Below, one piece after another: positions 9,690 to 21,020 of a stretch of 32,500 nucleotides of DNA (the stretch's first letter is position 1; every line of letters starts with the position of its first letter). The DNA comes from Trachelipus rathkii (Eukaryota > Arthropoda > Malacostraca > Isopoda > Trachelipodidae). Location of the stretch: assembly GCA_015478945.1 (NCBI GenBank), contig JABUQX010014954.1, positions 1 to 32,500 on the forward strand, in the 5' to 3' direction. The notes beneath the pieces are model-generated. The model did no database searches. It was not told the origin of the DNA and saw only the letters and a list, made by a program, of their open reading frames with translations. The position numbers and the translations under genes were made by a program.

Positions 9690-11700
9690 AATTTCTTCTT
9701 AGTGATTATGAAGTGTGATATGAATTGCTGAAAGTCGGATAGTGAAAGTGATACTAGTGATGATGTACTAATGGTTGAGTGGAATGATCTGCCTATATCC
9801 ATTGAATTTTTTAAAATATCTGATAGTGAAGATGACGAAGTTGATTTCCAGTGGTCTGATTCTGTTCTGGTGGACATAAGTCTCTTATCCTTTCGTTCTT
9901 CTAATTCTGGTGTGTCAAAAATGCCATTTTTTAGTTAAAGAACCTTAAACTATTAGTCCTGATAATGGGATTATATTTAAAATGTTCTTCTGACAGGTAC
10001 ATTATTTGTAACTATACCTATTGAATTGAAGAGTCAAACAAATATACTTGACAATAAGGTAATCGAAAATAAACGTAGAGTCAAGGAAAAAATGAGAAGG
10101 AAAAAGTCGTGACCTTCTGTGGAAGCTTTTTAAGCAAAATGCAATGAGAGAGAATAAAAAGGGTTGTGGTTATTGAACAGTTATTTCTTTTCAGCAATCA
10201 TAGCGGGAAACCTGACATATAGATTTTATATAACCGAATTCCATACCTACTTTATAAGCTACGTCGTTTTTATTTGGTAACTATAATTGGTTTGCGTTGA
10301 AAACCGCTAGATGAGTGAGGGCGGCTGGATTTAAGATAAGCTTCTCAATATTTACATTTTTTCCACATCTGAAGAAAACTCAAATGATCCACAGTATAAG
10401 TTTATAAAAATTCTGGAACTCTATATAATAGAGTTATTATAGAAAAACAAATTTATCCCTGAACAAAATATATCAATTGACAAAGCTCTTCCTTCAATGG
10501 AAAGGAAGACGGGTACGAAATGGAAGAAGAATATTGGGGCCATACGGAAACGGAGCGTGATTTGGTATGAAAGATAGCTTTCATACTTGGGTGCTTCTTT
10601 GAAGCTAAATCTGGATATAATTGTGGAATATTGTTCGGGAGTAATAATTTAATACATGGAAAGTTTGAGCACTCATGTAATCCATGTGGTATTCGCCAGG
10701 CTACCGAATGACCTGAGCGTACAAGGTCCTACTAAAATTGTTCTTTAATTATGTGAACGCTCTCCATCGATAAGAGGATCTTTGTATTAGTCGACCCTTG
10801 GAATGAACAATTATTTTTTTCATCCTTGCCTTTAATTTTAATATTTAGAAATTGTGGGGAACTTCTAAGAGCCACTGAATTGGCAGGTGCACTGTTCGAA
10901 TATATTAACAGATAAAGGATTGTCACCACTGGTGTGCAGTAAGAAGCTCAAAAAAGGAGAAAATTATGAGCAATTCTTTTGAAAAATCATTGCATTCGTA
11001 GGAGTAATGGAGGGAGTACACGAAATACGTGTATTACATAGACTAAGCACACACTCTGTGATAGTTCTCTTACTGGAGCGTGTTAATTGCTAGCTTGGTA
11101 AAGTAAGTTTCCCTTAAAACCTATAATCTAAAGTGCACTATTTATGCGCGTAGAGTTAAAAAAAGTACTCATATAGGCTATGTATAAAGAATTAATGTTT
11201 TGAGATCTTTACGCTATCTACATCTGCAGCTTCACCTGATATGTAAAGGACTAAAAAAAATATTTTAACACAAATTAAGAAATTGCTTATTTCTTTATAA
11301 CTAGAGAACTTGTTCGAAATATCGCCATGGGGCAATTTTCTGGACTGCCACTGTTCATGTACAATGAGACAAAAATAAAATTAAAGTTTGAAATAACACA
11401 TCACACTTTGGAATTTTAAATTACAACAAATTTAGGTTGAAAAGGATCATTGAATAAAACACACTCTTAGAGAGAACAGCTTTAGGTTGTGTCGTCCAGA
11501 GCACAAAAACGATTTCTGCAATTACTTCTCAAGCGACGTAAAACCCATGCTGTCTAAGCAGGTAGACACTTTTTCTAAGCACATCGAAGAAAGTAGAAAA
11601 ACAGTTTATTCATGTAATATTTGTGAAGTTCCCCTTTGTGTCATTTCCATGCTTCACACTATATTTCGTTTAAGCTTTGGGAAAAATCAATCCAACCAGA
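9690..11700 (+). pseudogene. piggyBac-type transposase relic (PGBD4-like)
   Basis: piggyBac transposases cut and paste DNA at TTAA sites. An acidic N-terminal stretch (9738-9938) reads DSESDTSDD, then DSEDDEVDFQWSD, then SNSGVS, the usual start of the family. Around 10370-10480 come EENSNDP and FIPEQNISID, which carries the first catalytic Asp (codon 10479-10481). Further on, EAKSGYNCGILFG (near 10590-10640) corresponds to the family's GYxxxFxVYxG strand. Near 10930, CSKKLKKGE and then LSTHS resemble the region before the conserved late domain. The C-terminus (11487-11700) has CRPEH and a Cys-rich piece, SCNICEVPLC, as in the C-terminal zinc-binding domain. Fragments occur in different frames with several stops, so no protein of the usual 500-600 residues is possible. 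Terminal repeats and TTAA flanks were not found. Confidence 0.82.
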
Positions 11701-11756
11701 GCCATGTTTTAGATTTTCCAATAAAGAGTAATTCATGTCAGATCAGAATGAAATAA

Positions 11757-12420
11757 AAATACTTAGAGGTTGATTTGGTGAATGGTAAACATTGCTCCCA
11801 AAGTCATCATAGATCTTGGGGACACTAAATACATTGTAGATGTCGAGGATTTTGTGGTGGGTACAAACCAATATCATACTATACTAACTATTTAAATTTA
11901 ACTATAAATACATATTTATATATAGGTTAAGTTATGCTACTTATTATAGTGAAACTTACTTAATTATATATATATATATTAATATATATATATAGTATAT
12001 ATATACTTATTATAATATATCAATTTAATATATTTTTATCTATATATTTTTTAATATAATATTTCTTACATATATTATATATAAATTGCATGGTGACATA
12101 ACAATTAATTATAAATTTATTATATACAATATATATCTAGGTATATATATATAATACAATTATATTACATAATATATATATATCATTTTATCATTTACCC
12201 TTATATAAATAATTTTATCTTAGTATCAATCGTATCTATGTTAATTACATATTACTGATATCTATTATTTAATTATAATATATTACTGTAATTGATACTA
12301 GGAATTTGTGTATACTATGTATAATTATCATCTATATCTATGTCTGATAAGTAGATTAATTATGTTCTGCGAAGTCTTTATGGTATGGCGTTTACACCGC
12401 AATTTAATTATAATAAGTCC
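11757..12420. repeat. TA-rich block and AT-rich spacer
   Basis: TA runs dominate 11960-12190, with AT-rich DNA up to 12420. No gene is seen. Confidence 0.75.
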
Positions 12421-12850
12421 GTCATTCCGCAATTTCCAGCAATTGCGGGACTAAAAAAAAAAATTGGGCAGGATTTGAGCGTAATTTTATTCTTTGCCGA
12501 ATAAAAATATAGGGTGTTAGATTAAAAGTTGCGTTGATTGCAAGTTTTATGTTACGATGAATGCCCCTAAAGGGTCGGTTATTCCTGTTTGCAATTTTCA
12601 TTTTCGTTTCAGCCAATTTTCACTTCCCGCAGATTTAAGAGGACTACATAAACCCTAAAGATTTTATCCACTTCGCGAATGGAACCCAATTTAACTTTAA
12701 ATTATTTACAATTGTACACAGTTATTACTAGAGGGTGCAGATGTAATTTTTTAGTAAAGTCCATTATATAATTGACAAAATAATGTTTTGGCAAATAAAT
12801 AATAATTTTCATGTTATTTGGACATTTTGGTCTACACATAAAATACTCAT
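12421..12850. other. Unassigned sequence with a short hairpin
   Basis: A perfect 8-bp inverted repeat, CCGCAATT ... AATTGCGG with a 6-base loop, lies at 12428-12449. The rest is mixed DNA. A 64-codon minus-strand frame covers 12422-12616 but shows no domain. Confidence 0.45.
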
Positions 12851-13090
12851 TTTTATATTCCATTATATAGTAATTCATCGGGGATTATAATAAATATTTA
12901 TCCTTATGATACGTTTATTATAGGGTATATTATTCCTTATATAACTTATATTAACTATATATAGGGGTGAGTTAACTAAGGCCTATACTAATATATATGA
13001 AAAATACACTATGTCACATGTATATAGATATAACTATAATATAATAGTTAAACATATATAATTTAAATATATAAGATATATATTTACAAT
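12851..13090. repeat. Degenerate TA-rich block
   Basis: AT-rich with repeated TATATA, ATTATA and ACTATA units. Confidence 0.7.
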
Positions 13091-13490
13091 GTTTTATGCC
13101 TTGACTTCAGTAACCTGTCTCTCCTCCTCCTCCTCTGGGACTGGAGCTGGCACAAGTCTACAGAAACACGATCCTCCTGAAGAGGTCTGGGGGAGAACGA
13201 ATTTTGAGGCCTATTTTATGGATTAGAAGAAGAATGCTAGTTCCCTCAAATGAAAGAACAGTCAAAAACTTCCTCATCACCGAATGAGAGTGTTTTAACT
13301 CTATTTAACCGCTAAGGTCGTTGTGAAATCCATTTGCCTGGCGGTTTGTAGAATTATGGTTCTCTTAGAGGGTGCTTAAGCTTTCCACAAGAGGTATGGA
13401 AGTACGAATCTTCTTTTGGTGGGTTCAATTAGAAAGGTCCGTTCCATTTGGACAAATCTGCAGGGCGAAAGTCCTTCCTGGGATATTAAA
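13091..13490. other. Mixed-composition segment, no gene recognised
   Basis: About 400 bp of near-balanced base composition between AT blocks, starting with a short (CTC)n-like run near 13119-13135. No frame is open for more than about 60 codons and no motif is recognised. Confidence 0.45.
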
Positions 13491-15024
13491 TATATAATAG
13501 TTATTTTATCATAAGGGGTTCATAATAATCCACTTTTATATATGTAAGATACAAAATAGGTATACCCATAAGTATAGGACCTTATAAATATATCCCTACT
13601 ATATTATATGACGGTAAGTATACTTTTAAATATTAACATTAGTAATTAATAAATGTTTAATCTAATATTAATTATATATAAGGGCTCAGGTCAAGTAGTT
13701 ATGAGTATACCTAATATTGTGGATCTGATATTACTCTCAAAAAAAGTATTGACATTTTAAACATTTTTCCTTGCACTAAAAATGTGAACCAGCATCCGCA
13801 GCAATGTTATTCCTTTTCCGTAGGCTTGTTGTAGTAATTCTTGAGATAGGAGGTTGAGGATTGTGCTTTCTTTTCTGGGGAGACGGGACTCTCACTCATG
13901 TATAAAAAACCACCTTCAAAACAGCATGCTTCAATAATTATTATAGCTGTATATTTTAATTTTTATCCACTGGCACGATAGATACGTTCAGCGCTTTCTA
14001 GAGTCTTCTATATATTATATTATTATTAACTGGGAGTAGATATAAAGTAAAATTATATTAAGCGGAATTATATTATTTACTAAATTAATATATAATATAA
14101 TTAGGTTTGCTTTATATACTCATTAGTAATTTTTATGTTTTATCTGAGTTTTCTAATACATGACTAAATGAGCTACTATTTATTTTTATTATACTTACTG
14201 TTATCAAATATAAGTATTAGAATATGTTGCTTCTAGGGTAATACTGTGCGGCGGACGCGTCAAGTGCAGAATTTAGTTTATGTAAAAGACAATTTCAATG
14301 GTCAGGATTCTATTTAAAAGTCATAATTAAAAATGTAATATTCTGAATTTAAAACAACTTAATTTTAACTACTTTTTTAATTATTATTTATAGAGCGTAA
14401 TTTTTTCTCTCTCAATAAAAAATAACAAAGAATTGTTTTTTCTTAATTTTGTAACTTTTGCGGTTTTATGGTTTATTATAGATACCTTACTATACGCACA
14501 AATACAATTGAAGATATTTATATATATCGAGTTTATGAACTGTAGGTTTCTTATATTATGTTCTCAATCTCGTGACGGTTAAAGCTGAATCTTTTACTTT
14601 GTTATAGGCGCTATTATGTGCATTCAAAATGTTCAATTGTCCAGAAATAATAAATGTCGTGATGAAGTTAAAAAGCATCTGGCTATAAAAATAGATTTAT
14701 AATAAAAACTGACTTATAGGTACAACCTATATTATATATATATATAGTATATATATATATATATATAATACACACTATATATGTTTATTTTGTTTAAATA
14801 TATAAATTAACTAGTTTTTGCTCAGTTGAATTATATATTTCATCCGGTATAGTACGGTTTATAGTAGATATTATATATATATATACGTAAAATAGTAGTG
14901 ATATATATATACACTAGAAAAATCTTTATACACTGTAAATATATAGTTTTTGATGAGGTAAGTATTCTAATAGTGAGTTTGGATGAGTATATATAGAGCC
15001 GTCTGGTACGAAATCTTGATTTTA
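13491..15024. other. AT-rich gene-free stretch
   Basis: About 1.5 kb with TA blocks near 14730-14768 and 14869-14915 and AT-rich, non-simple sequence elsewhere. I see no coding fragment and no match to the repeat families in the window. Confidence 0.55.
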
Positions 15025-16112
15025 GTAGCGACGAACACAACTATCATCGATCCCATATGGGACTCATATAATCTGAGCGAGGGAGTGTGATCAGTTGAAA
15101 AAATAGGAATACATTGTTGGAATCCTGGCAAAATTTATTGCGGAAACAGTCTGTAGAAAAAAACACAAAAAAAAAAACAAAAAAACAAAACTTGAAAAAA
15201 AACATTTATCATATCTTCAAGGAGAACTACAATAGCTATCCAGCGAAGAAGGAATAAACACTCTTTTTGGCAAATCCTTAGAGTAAAAATTATTAGTTAG
15301 GAAAAGAGGTGTAGGAAAAAAAAATAGACAAATAAATTAAATAAAGCTAAAATTAAATTATTTTTGGCTCATCTCTTTTTTTTAGGAAGCAGGGGACATA
15401 ATATCAGTTTATATTAACTATCTTATTTGTGAAAGTATTACCCGGCAATGTAGGGGGCTCGAGCCGACGGGGGACACAGGGGGGGACGTTTTCCATACCC
15501 CGTAGGCGAGGGGCGGGAAAGGAACCCCCGCCGTATCACACCCAAATACCAAAGAGCGCGGGGTTCCGGAGACCCTCCCCGGAGGGGGAATTAGTCCTAC
15601 GCTCCGTAGTTCCCCGGAACGGCGAGAGACCGCCGACTCCTGCCACTCGGTGCGGTATACCCCTTAGTAATATTTTTAGTAAAAGAAAAAATAAAAAGCA
15701 AAATTTTTAATAGAAAGTCTATTTAATTTGAACGAGTAACCAATAAAAGGTCTCTAAATTAGGCTCTCATAAATCATATTACTATAAATATTAGCAATAA
15801 ATATTTTTTATTATTTTTTTTTTTTTTACATTTTTCCTATCCTACAACATTTTAAGCAGGATTCCCAAAAAATAGTATTCTTTTTCGCTGGTGGAGGGCT
15901 ATTGTGAGTTTTTGAGGATACTATATACTATCGGTACCTGTGGTTTTTTTTTTTCTTTTTTGTTTTTTTTCTTACATTTCCGACCCTAAAATTCACGCGC
16001 AAGAACCAGCATTCTCGGACGGCAATGTATTGCCTATAATTCCCTGTAACATATCTTTGTAGTCTTCTTTTGAGATAGTTATGGAATTGACTCGAAAGTT
16101 TGTCGCTGCGGG
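15025..16112 (+). mobile_element. TIR element copy A4
   Basis: The inverted arms are easy to see. CAATAGCTATCCAGCGAAGA at 15230-15249 pairs with 15885-15904, which reads CAATAGCCCTCCACCAGCGA on the opposite strand; the match extends over about 70 bp on each side. The outer ends read GTAGCGACGAAC on the left and GCAGCGACAAAC on the right (opposite strand). Each arm contains two A-rich (or T-rich) segments separated by diverged GGAATACATT and AATCCT blocks, so the arms themselves look like tandem duplications. The core (15450-15665) has the perfect palindrome GGCTCGAGCC (15456-15465), then ACGTTTTCC, CCCCGTAGGCGAGGGGCGGG, ATTAGTCCTACGCTCCGTAG and CGACTCCTGCCACTCGGTGC. A 93-codon frame through the core is basic and Pro/Gly-rich with no domain, probably noncoding. 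Confidence 0.78.
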
Positions 16113-16600
16113 TATAAGCAACTCATAGTCACCTATCATATATAGTAATAGGGTGCATTATATCTTTAGATCATGAGGTGACGGGTGGATACTTGAAACT
16201 AGGATAGCCCTAATCATACTACTGGGTCAATGATATGGAATGGGATAGGGGTAATATATAGGGTGGAATGAAATTAGATATAGCTATAATAGGATGTGTA
16301 AGGAGTTTTTATGGAAACACAAGATGGTCCGATTATACATAGTATATACACTATATATATTGTCCCTGGCAGTATCAATTATTTTATAACTATAATTATA
16401 GTGTAAATATATCATACTATAGATAATTATATAATATTATATATATATATCATATTGGAGAATATACGTATAGGTATATATATATATATGATAATCGTTT
16501 CAGGCTTTTGTGCGTTTTGAAGAACTTTCCGCCGAGCTTATTGATGCTTTGGCAACGTTAAAGAAAGAATGTTTGGAATTAATATAAGGAGCAAAAAGAA
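16113..16600. repeat. AT-rich spacer with TA blocks
   Basis: TA runs lie near 16325-16360 and 16430-16490. No gene is seen before the LINE relic. Confidence 0.6.
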
Positions 16601-16619
16601 AAAATACTAAAAACTTAAG

Positions 16620-18985
16620 CCAATACGTAGGACAAAAAGAAAAGAGCGTAAATGAAGCAGTTGGAAGGAGGATGAATGGGACTTGACATGGGAATATGAC
16701 TCTCTTCTGGAAGGAAGCGCGAAAGTTTGAGAATGAAAATGAGGGGAATCTGCGTAGCTTAGAACTAAATTTCTTATATGAAAGGGATGGTGCTCTCGTA
16801 ACTGATGAAATGGATGTGAGAAGAGTGTGGAAGAAGACGGAGCTCGAAAATGTGTAATAACAGATGGTAGTGGAATGAGGAGAGAGCTGATAGTGATGTG
16901 TGTGGTTTGATGCGCTGGCAAAAAGGAAATAGATGTACTCTTGGGGTAAGGTAATTAGTAAAAAAAAAGGGGATGGAGGGGGTAAATTCGAAGGTAGAGT
17001 GCACGAAAGTTGTAAGAAAGGTAAATTCTCTTGCTATTTTATATAGTATGAAATGTCTGGTGAAATGATCAAGAAACGGAGGGAGATGGGTATTGATTCT
17101 GGATTTTAGAAAAGATATATTGGGGTGTAAACAAGCGTTTACTTGGAGGGTATAAGGGGTTTCAGCTTCGAGGAGACTTAGGAGGAGAGCAGTAATAGTT
17201 ACCTTATATGATACGTTAAGGGGTAAAGGGAGTATGGGGTGACTGTAGTAATCTATATGGGGAATTCTAGTTTTCTAGGTTGAGAGTGAAAGCAGGAGAG
17301 AATGATTGGTGGAAGAACAAAGGTGTCTTTACGAAGTGGTAGGTCAGATGTGTCAATCAATATCCTTTTCGCATTGAAACAATGAATTGAAAAAAATGAG
17401 AGGGATGAGAGAAGAATATAATTGGTATTTAGGTTTAAATGGGATTTGCAACAGGACGCACTGATAGGAGTGTATTAGGGAAGCTCTATGGCAGGTGTTA
17501 GTGATATGTGGGGTGTTCGGCTGGTAGGTTCTCTGGTATGAGAATCAAAAGTAATCGTATGACGGATATGAGGCGTGTGTAAAAGAATACAATTGGTTTG
17601 GTCATATTCGGTGATTGCGTTTAGGATTAATTAGCTTTGGAAGTCGAGTTAACATGGGTTGTGTTATGTCTCCTTGGGTTATTTTAATTTTGTATATGGA
17701 TGGGATTTGTGATGAAAGAAATGAGGCGTGGGCGTGTATGGACAGGAAATGGTAATGTTAGACTTGATGGATAATCAGGAGGATCAGTGGAAAGGAGGAG
17801 AGGGTGCCCTACTATTATACCGCTGTGGATCTGAATTTGGTTTGTGTGGCCGAATGCTGAAGAGAGTTTTGAGAGGATTGCGTAGAGCAGATTTATCTGG
17901 GTATGTAAAAGGAGGCGCGTAATTGATAGTAAACGTAAATATTGAAGTAAAGTGTTAATGGTTGGTGAGTTGAAGGACAGTCCCCTCAGGAATGGTGAAG
18001 TAATATGTTTAGTTATGGTGAGGCAGCTGGAACGGGAGCTGGTCTGAGTTTAAATTATCTAGGGTATCGTGTTGGACCTTGAGAAGGGAACGGGATGATG
18101 CTTAGAGTGTAGGTCAGAAAGTTGTGAATGGGGCAGAAAGGAGCTTGCTTGGTAAAGCAAGCTTAAAATCAGTGCTGGTGATGTTAAAAGCGGACTAAGT
18201 CTTGAGTGCGCCTAGGGTTTCTTTACATGTAGGGAATAGGATGATGGTGGTTTAGGCCTCTTGTGTTATCTCGAGTTATAAACGTAAGTGCAACACTAAT
18301 AGTTCTGGAATAACGAAGTATAAACTCTAAAGTTCCGTGTGTTCAGAAATGAACAATCCTTAGGGGGCATGGGCAGAAAGGTTTTGTACGGAGAAGAACT
18401 TGATAAACATTTGACGAAAAGAACGTAAAATTAAGAAGAATGTTGTGTGGTGTGAAGAACAGGGTAAATGAGAGAAATTTAAATGAAAGTATCTGAGATG
18501 GTTTTGGTCATGTGGAAAGAATGAATGATAGTCGGTTGGTTAAGCGGATGTATAGTGGCGAGTGTGTGGGTGGGAACCGACGGCACTCGCGCGAGGACCG
18601 AAGAGAAAGTGGAATTGAGTCTGTGAACGAATGTCTGAAGGAGAGATATGTGAGTTTGGCAGAGGGAAGAATAAAGGTGCATAATAGGAAGTGAATGGCG
18701 GGGGATTGTGGGGGGGTATGGTTGTGTGTCCACCTGGGCCATACAGGGATGAACCCTACATTGACGATCTACCCAATGGTGAGGGTCCGTCGCTGTCCCC
18801 TGAAGCTTTAGGGTAGATTTTTTTGACTGCGACGATTTCTCACTAATTTTAATGGGTACTCAGAGGGGGCGATAAGGCTGGCTTTCTTTTCCGACTTTTG
18901 TTCATGTTCTTCCCTACTGCGTTTCTTTTTCCGGATTGCTCGATACGCAGCCTATACTCACCACCCATTCTTGGAGGATGATAGA
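16620..18985 (+). pseudogene. Non-LTR retrotransposon (LINE) relic, copy 1, with 3' UTR
   Basis: This is the C-terminal half of a LINE polyprotein, which reverse-transcribes its own RNA at a nicked target. In order: LFWKEARKF and then DGALVTDEMDVRRVWKK (16701-16844), the linker before the reverse transcriptase; an RT segment with LRSGRSDVS and LFALKQ (17330-17385); MGCVMSPW and then YMDGI (17653-17710), the GCxxSP motif; the catalytic YADD box altered to TAVDLNLV (17819-17842), losing the first Asp; and a C-terminal segment with FGHVERMNDSRLVKRMYSGE and then NECLKERYVSLAE (18497-18691). Many frameshifts and stops break it. No endonuclease domain is seen, so the copy is probably 5'-truncated. 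The 3' UTR (about 18735-18985) matches the second copy. It ends in a GAAA-rich tail. The clade is uncertain; RTE-like is possible. Confidence 0.85.
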
Positions 18986-19019
18986 TCAGGAAGATAAGAA
19001 AGAAAGAAAGAATATGATA

Positions 19020-19292
19020 GGGATAGGTAAAAATTTATATTAGGATAGCATTATATAAAGTACTTTAATTATATGGTGGAAAAGGAAAGAGTGGGTAGTA
19101 CCTAGGGGTACTATATCATATATATTATGACGGATAAAACAGCAATATTTTTTTTATATTTACCTATATATAATTTAGAGGTGTGAGGATATTAACACTA
19201 TATATATATATATAATATATAAGTCACAAAATTCATATATATATATTATATAACTCATATAGAACCTTATACTATATATTGTTGACTCATAT
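19020..19292. repeat. TA-rich block
   Basis: TA runs near 19195-19280 bordering the next TIR element. Confidence 0.7.
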
Positions 19293-20037
19293 GGTCCAGC
19301 CTGGGGCGCAGAAAGCATGATGGTGCCATGTAACTAAAATTATGAACAGCTACAACGGAAAGAAAAAAATAACATTTTTTTTGATTTTAGCAAGCAATTT
19401 CATCGATTGAAACTTAAAAAAAAAAAAATTATTTTATTCTTAATATTTTATTAATAGAATAGTGATATCATTTATATACTATTATAATTTTAGATCGAGC
19501 AAGCTTCAGTGTGAATGCCTTATGAATCCGTACAATTACTTCCCGAGGGTCAAAAGTTGCCCAAAATAGTATTTTTACAATTTGTAGCTATTTGAAAATA
19601 TTGGCTTTTTTCTTTTTGGGAATATTTTACCTTTATTAGGGGGTATTCGAGCGACGGAAGGGAGCAGAGGAGGGACAGAGGTAGTCACGCCCGGTAGCCC
19701 GAGTAAATCCCCACCCGACCTTGCTATACGTTTCTTGTTTACCCGTGGGATTTGCTTTAGTTAAAAAAGAAAAATTCAACATTTGGCCACCTTTGCTGCT
19801 GCCTCACGCTCGGAGTAGCGAGTTTCTTGAACATTCTCAGAAAACGGTGAATATCATACAAAGTTTTCAACATTTTTAACTATTTAAATTTGTCAAAAGC
19901 GTTATTTTGTATTTTATTTTTTTAAACATTTCATTGTAAAAAAATGCTCTGATTAGATAAAAATGTTATTTCATTTTCCGTAACCTGCTATGGTTATTTT
20001 GTTACGTGCATGTTGCTTTCTGGTCTGGGGCTGCACC
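19293..20037 (+). mobile_element. TIR element copy B2 (subfamily B), both termini recognisable
   Basis: The left end reads GGTCCAGCCTGGGGCGCAGA, then AAGCATGATG and GTAAC. The right end on the opposite strand gives GGTGCAGCCCCAGACCAGA, then AAGCAACATG and GTAAC. Both continue with ACGGAAA and AAATAACATTTTT. The TIR is therefore at least about 85 bp with small gaps. The core (about 19638-19745) starts TTAGGGGGTATTCGAGCGAC and includes GGAGGGACAGAGG, and its arm side carries CAAAAGCGTTATTTT. Length is about 745 bp. No coding potential is seen. TA-rich sequence borders both sides. Confidence 0.78.
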
Positions 20038-20399
20038 TATATATATAGTATTAATATAGGGCTATATTCTGGACAAGGGATTGGTAGGAGTATTTGCTTC
20101 TAATCAACTTAATACCTTGTTAGCCTCATATACATACGCTTTTATCACCTACTTAGTGAAGTACATATTATACCTATTTTGAGAACTGGAAATAAGGCGT
20201 ATTCTAAATTTTTTATATTATATACTATTATTCGTCAATTGGCCCTAATATACAGATACTATCATATGAGTACTTCTATATACTAATATAATAGTGAGTA
20301 TACATAACTAACTATACAGAGTTATATTTTTCAGAAAACTCCAATGAATACTAAAACTATGATATAAGAATAGGTTTGTCGCGTGCTCAAGCCCGTCTA
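20038..20399. repeat. AT-rich spacer
   Basis: AT-rich DNA with short TA runs. No gene is seen. Confidence 0.55.
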
Positions 20400-20600
20400 G
20401 ATGAGAGAACACAAGTGTCCATGATCTCATTAAAACTGATCAGACCCAGGCTACGCGTTGGGAAATAGGAATACAATTAGAGCTAGGTAATGGCTGGTTC
20501 CAATTTTAGCTTGCGTAAAATGGTAAAAAAAAAAAATAGAATAAAATAAAGATAAAATAAACAAGGAAAAAATATTAGTGTCTCATACACTACATATAGC
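20400..20600 (+). mobile_element. Isolated left arm of a subfamily A TIR element
   Basis: The blocks AAATAGGAATACAATTAG, then AATGGCTGGTTCCAATTTTA, then GCTTGCGTAAAATGG followed by a poly-A-rich run, match the arms of the copy at 15.03-16.11 kb (AATGCTGGTTCTTGCGCGTG and GGAATACATT there). No core and no opposite arm follow, so this is a solo or truncated arm. Confidence 0.6.
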
Positions 20601-21020
20601 TACACAACTTACAGGGGGCGAAAGGAATAACTCACTATTTTGGCACAACAGCATTAAAATAATCGATACGGATCCATAGAAGAGCCTCAGTGGGGGTGGC
20701 AGATGATAGATAGTTGGAGGTAATGAGGTGAGAAGGATGGCATTTTCCCTGGGTTCTCACACATTGGGAGAGGTTTTCATTGGAGAAACCTTGGGTGGCG
20801 GTCAGCGACGAGCAGGGAGAAGAGTTTCCATCAGGAACAATTCGCGTCAATGGAGGAGAAGGTACCGAGGGAGGTGAACGCAGACTACTGCTGGTTCGCT
20901 TGAAGAGAGACTAACCCAGCAGCTGCTCACACAACGAAATCGAATGAACGGGGATGTTACGGCCCGCTGGAACTTCTGAACTTTGTGCGTCAACGGTAAG
21001 CTCATGTACATGTATAAACT
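20601..21020. other. GC-rich island, unassigned
   Basis: A block of near-balanced to GC-rich sequence ending in TGTTACGGCCCGCTGG (20953-20968) and CAACGGTAAGCTCATG, which looks like a 5' splice donor or the start of an LTR. A 71-codon minus-strand frame (20635-20850) is open without a recognisable domain. A host 5' exon, a solo LTR or a fragment of another element are all possible; no evidence decides. Confidence 0.35.

Noticed and set aside
15429..15710. 93-codon frame through the TIR core of the 15.0 kb copy as a possible protein
   Set aside because: Homologous cores in the other copies are not open in the same frame, so conservation is at DNA level.
16607..17004. Two overlapping minus-strand frames of 76-104 codons, rich in Ser, His and Phe
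   Set aside because: They lie opposite the LINE coding strand, where family motifs (LFWKEARKF, DVRRVWKK) are readable on the + strand.
18479..18742. 87-codon minus-strand frame
   Set aside because: Shadow of the + strand LINE C-terminal block with FGHVERM.
6404..20037. Assignment of the TIR family to hAT because of CAG-like ends
   Set aside because: No 8-bp target duplication is visible, and the ends also fit TA-flanked insertion, so the superfamily stays open.
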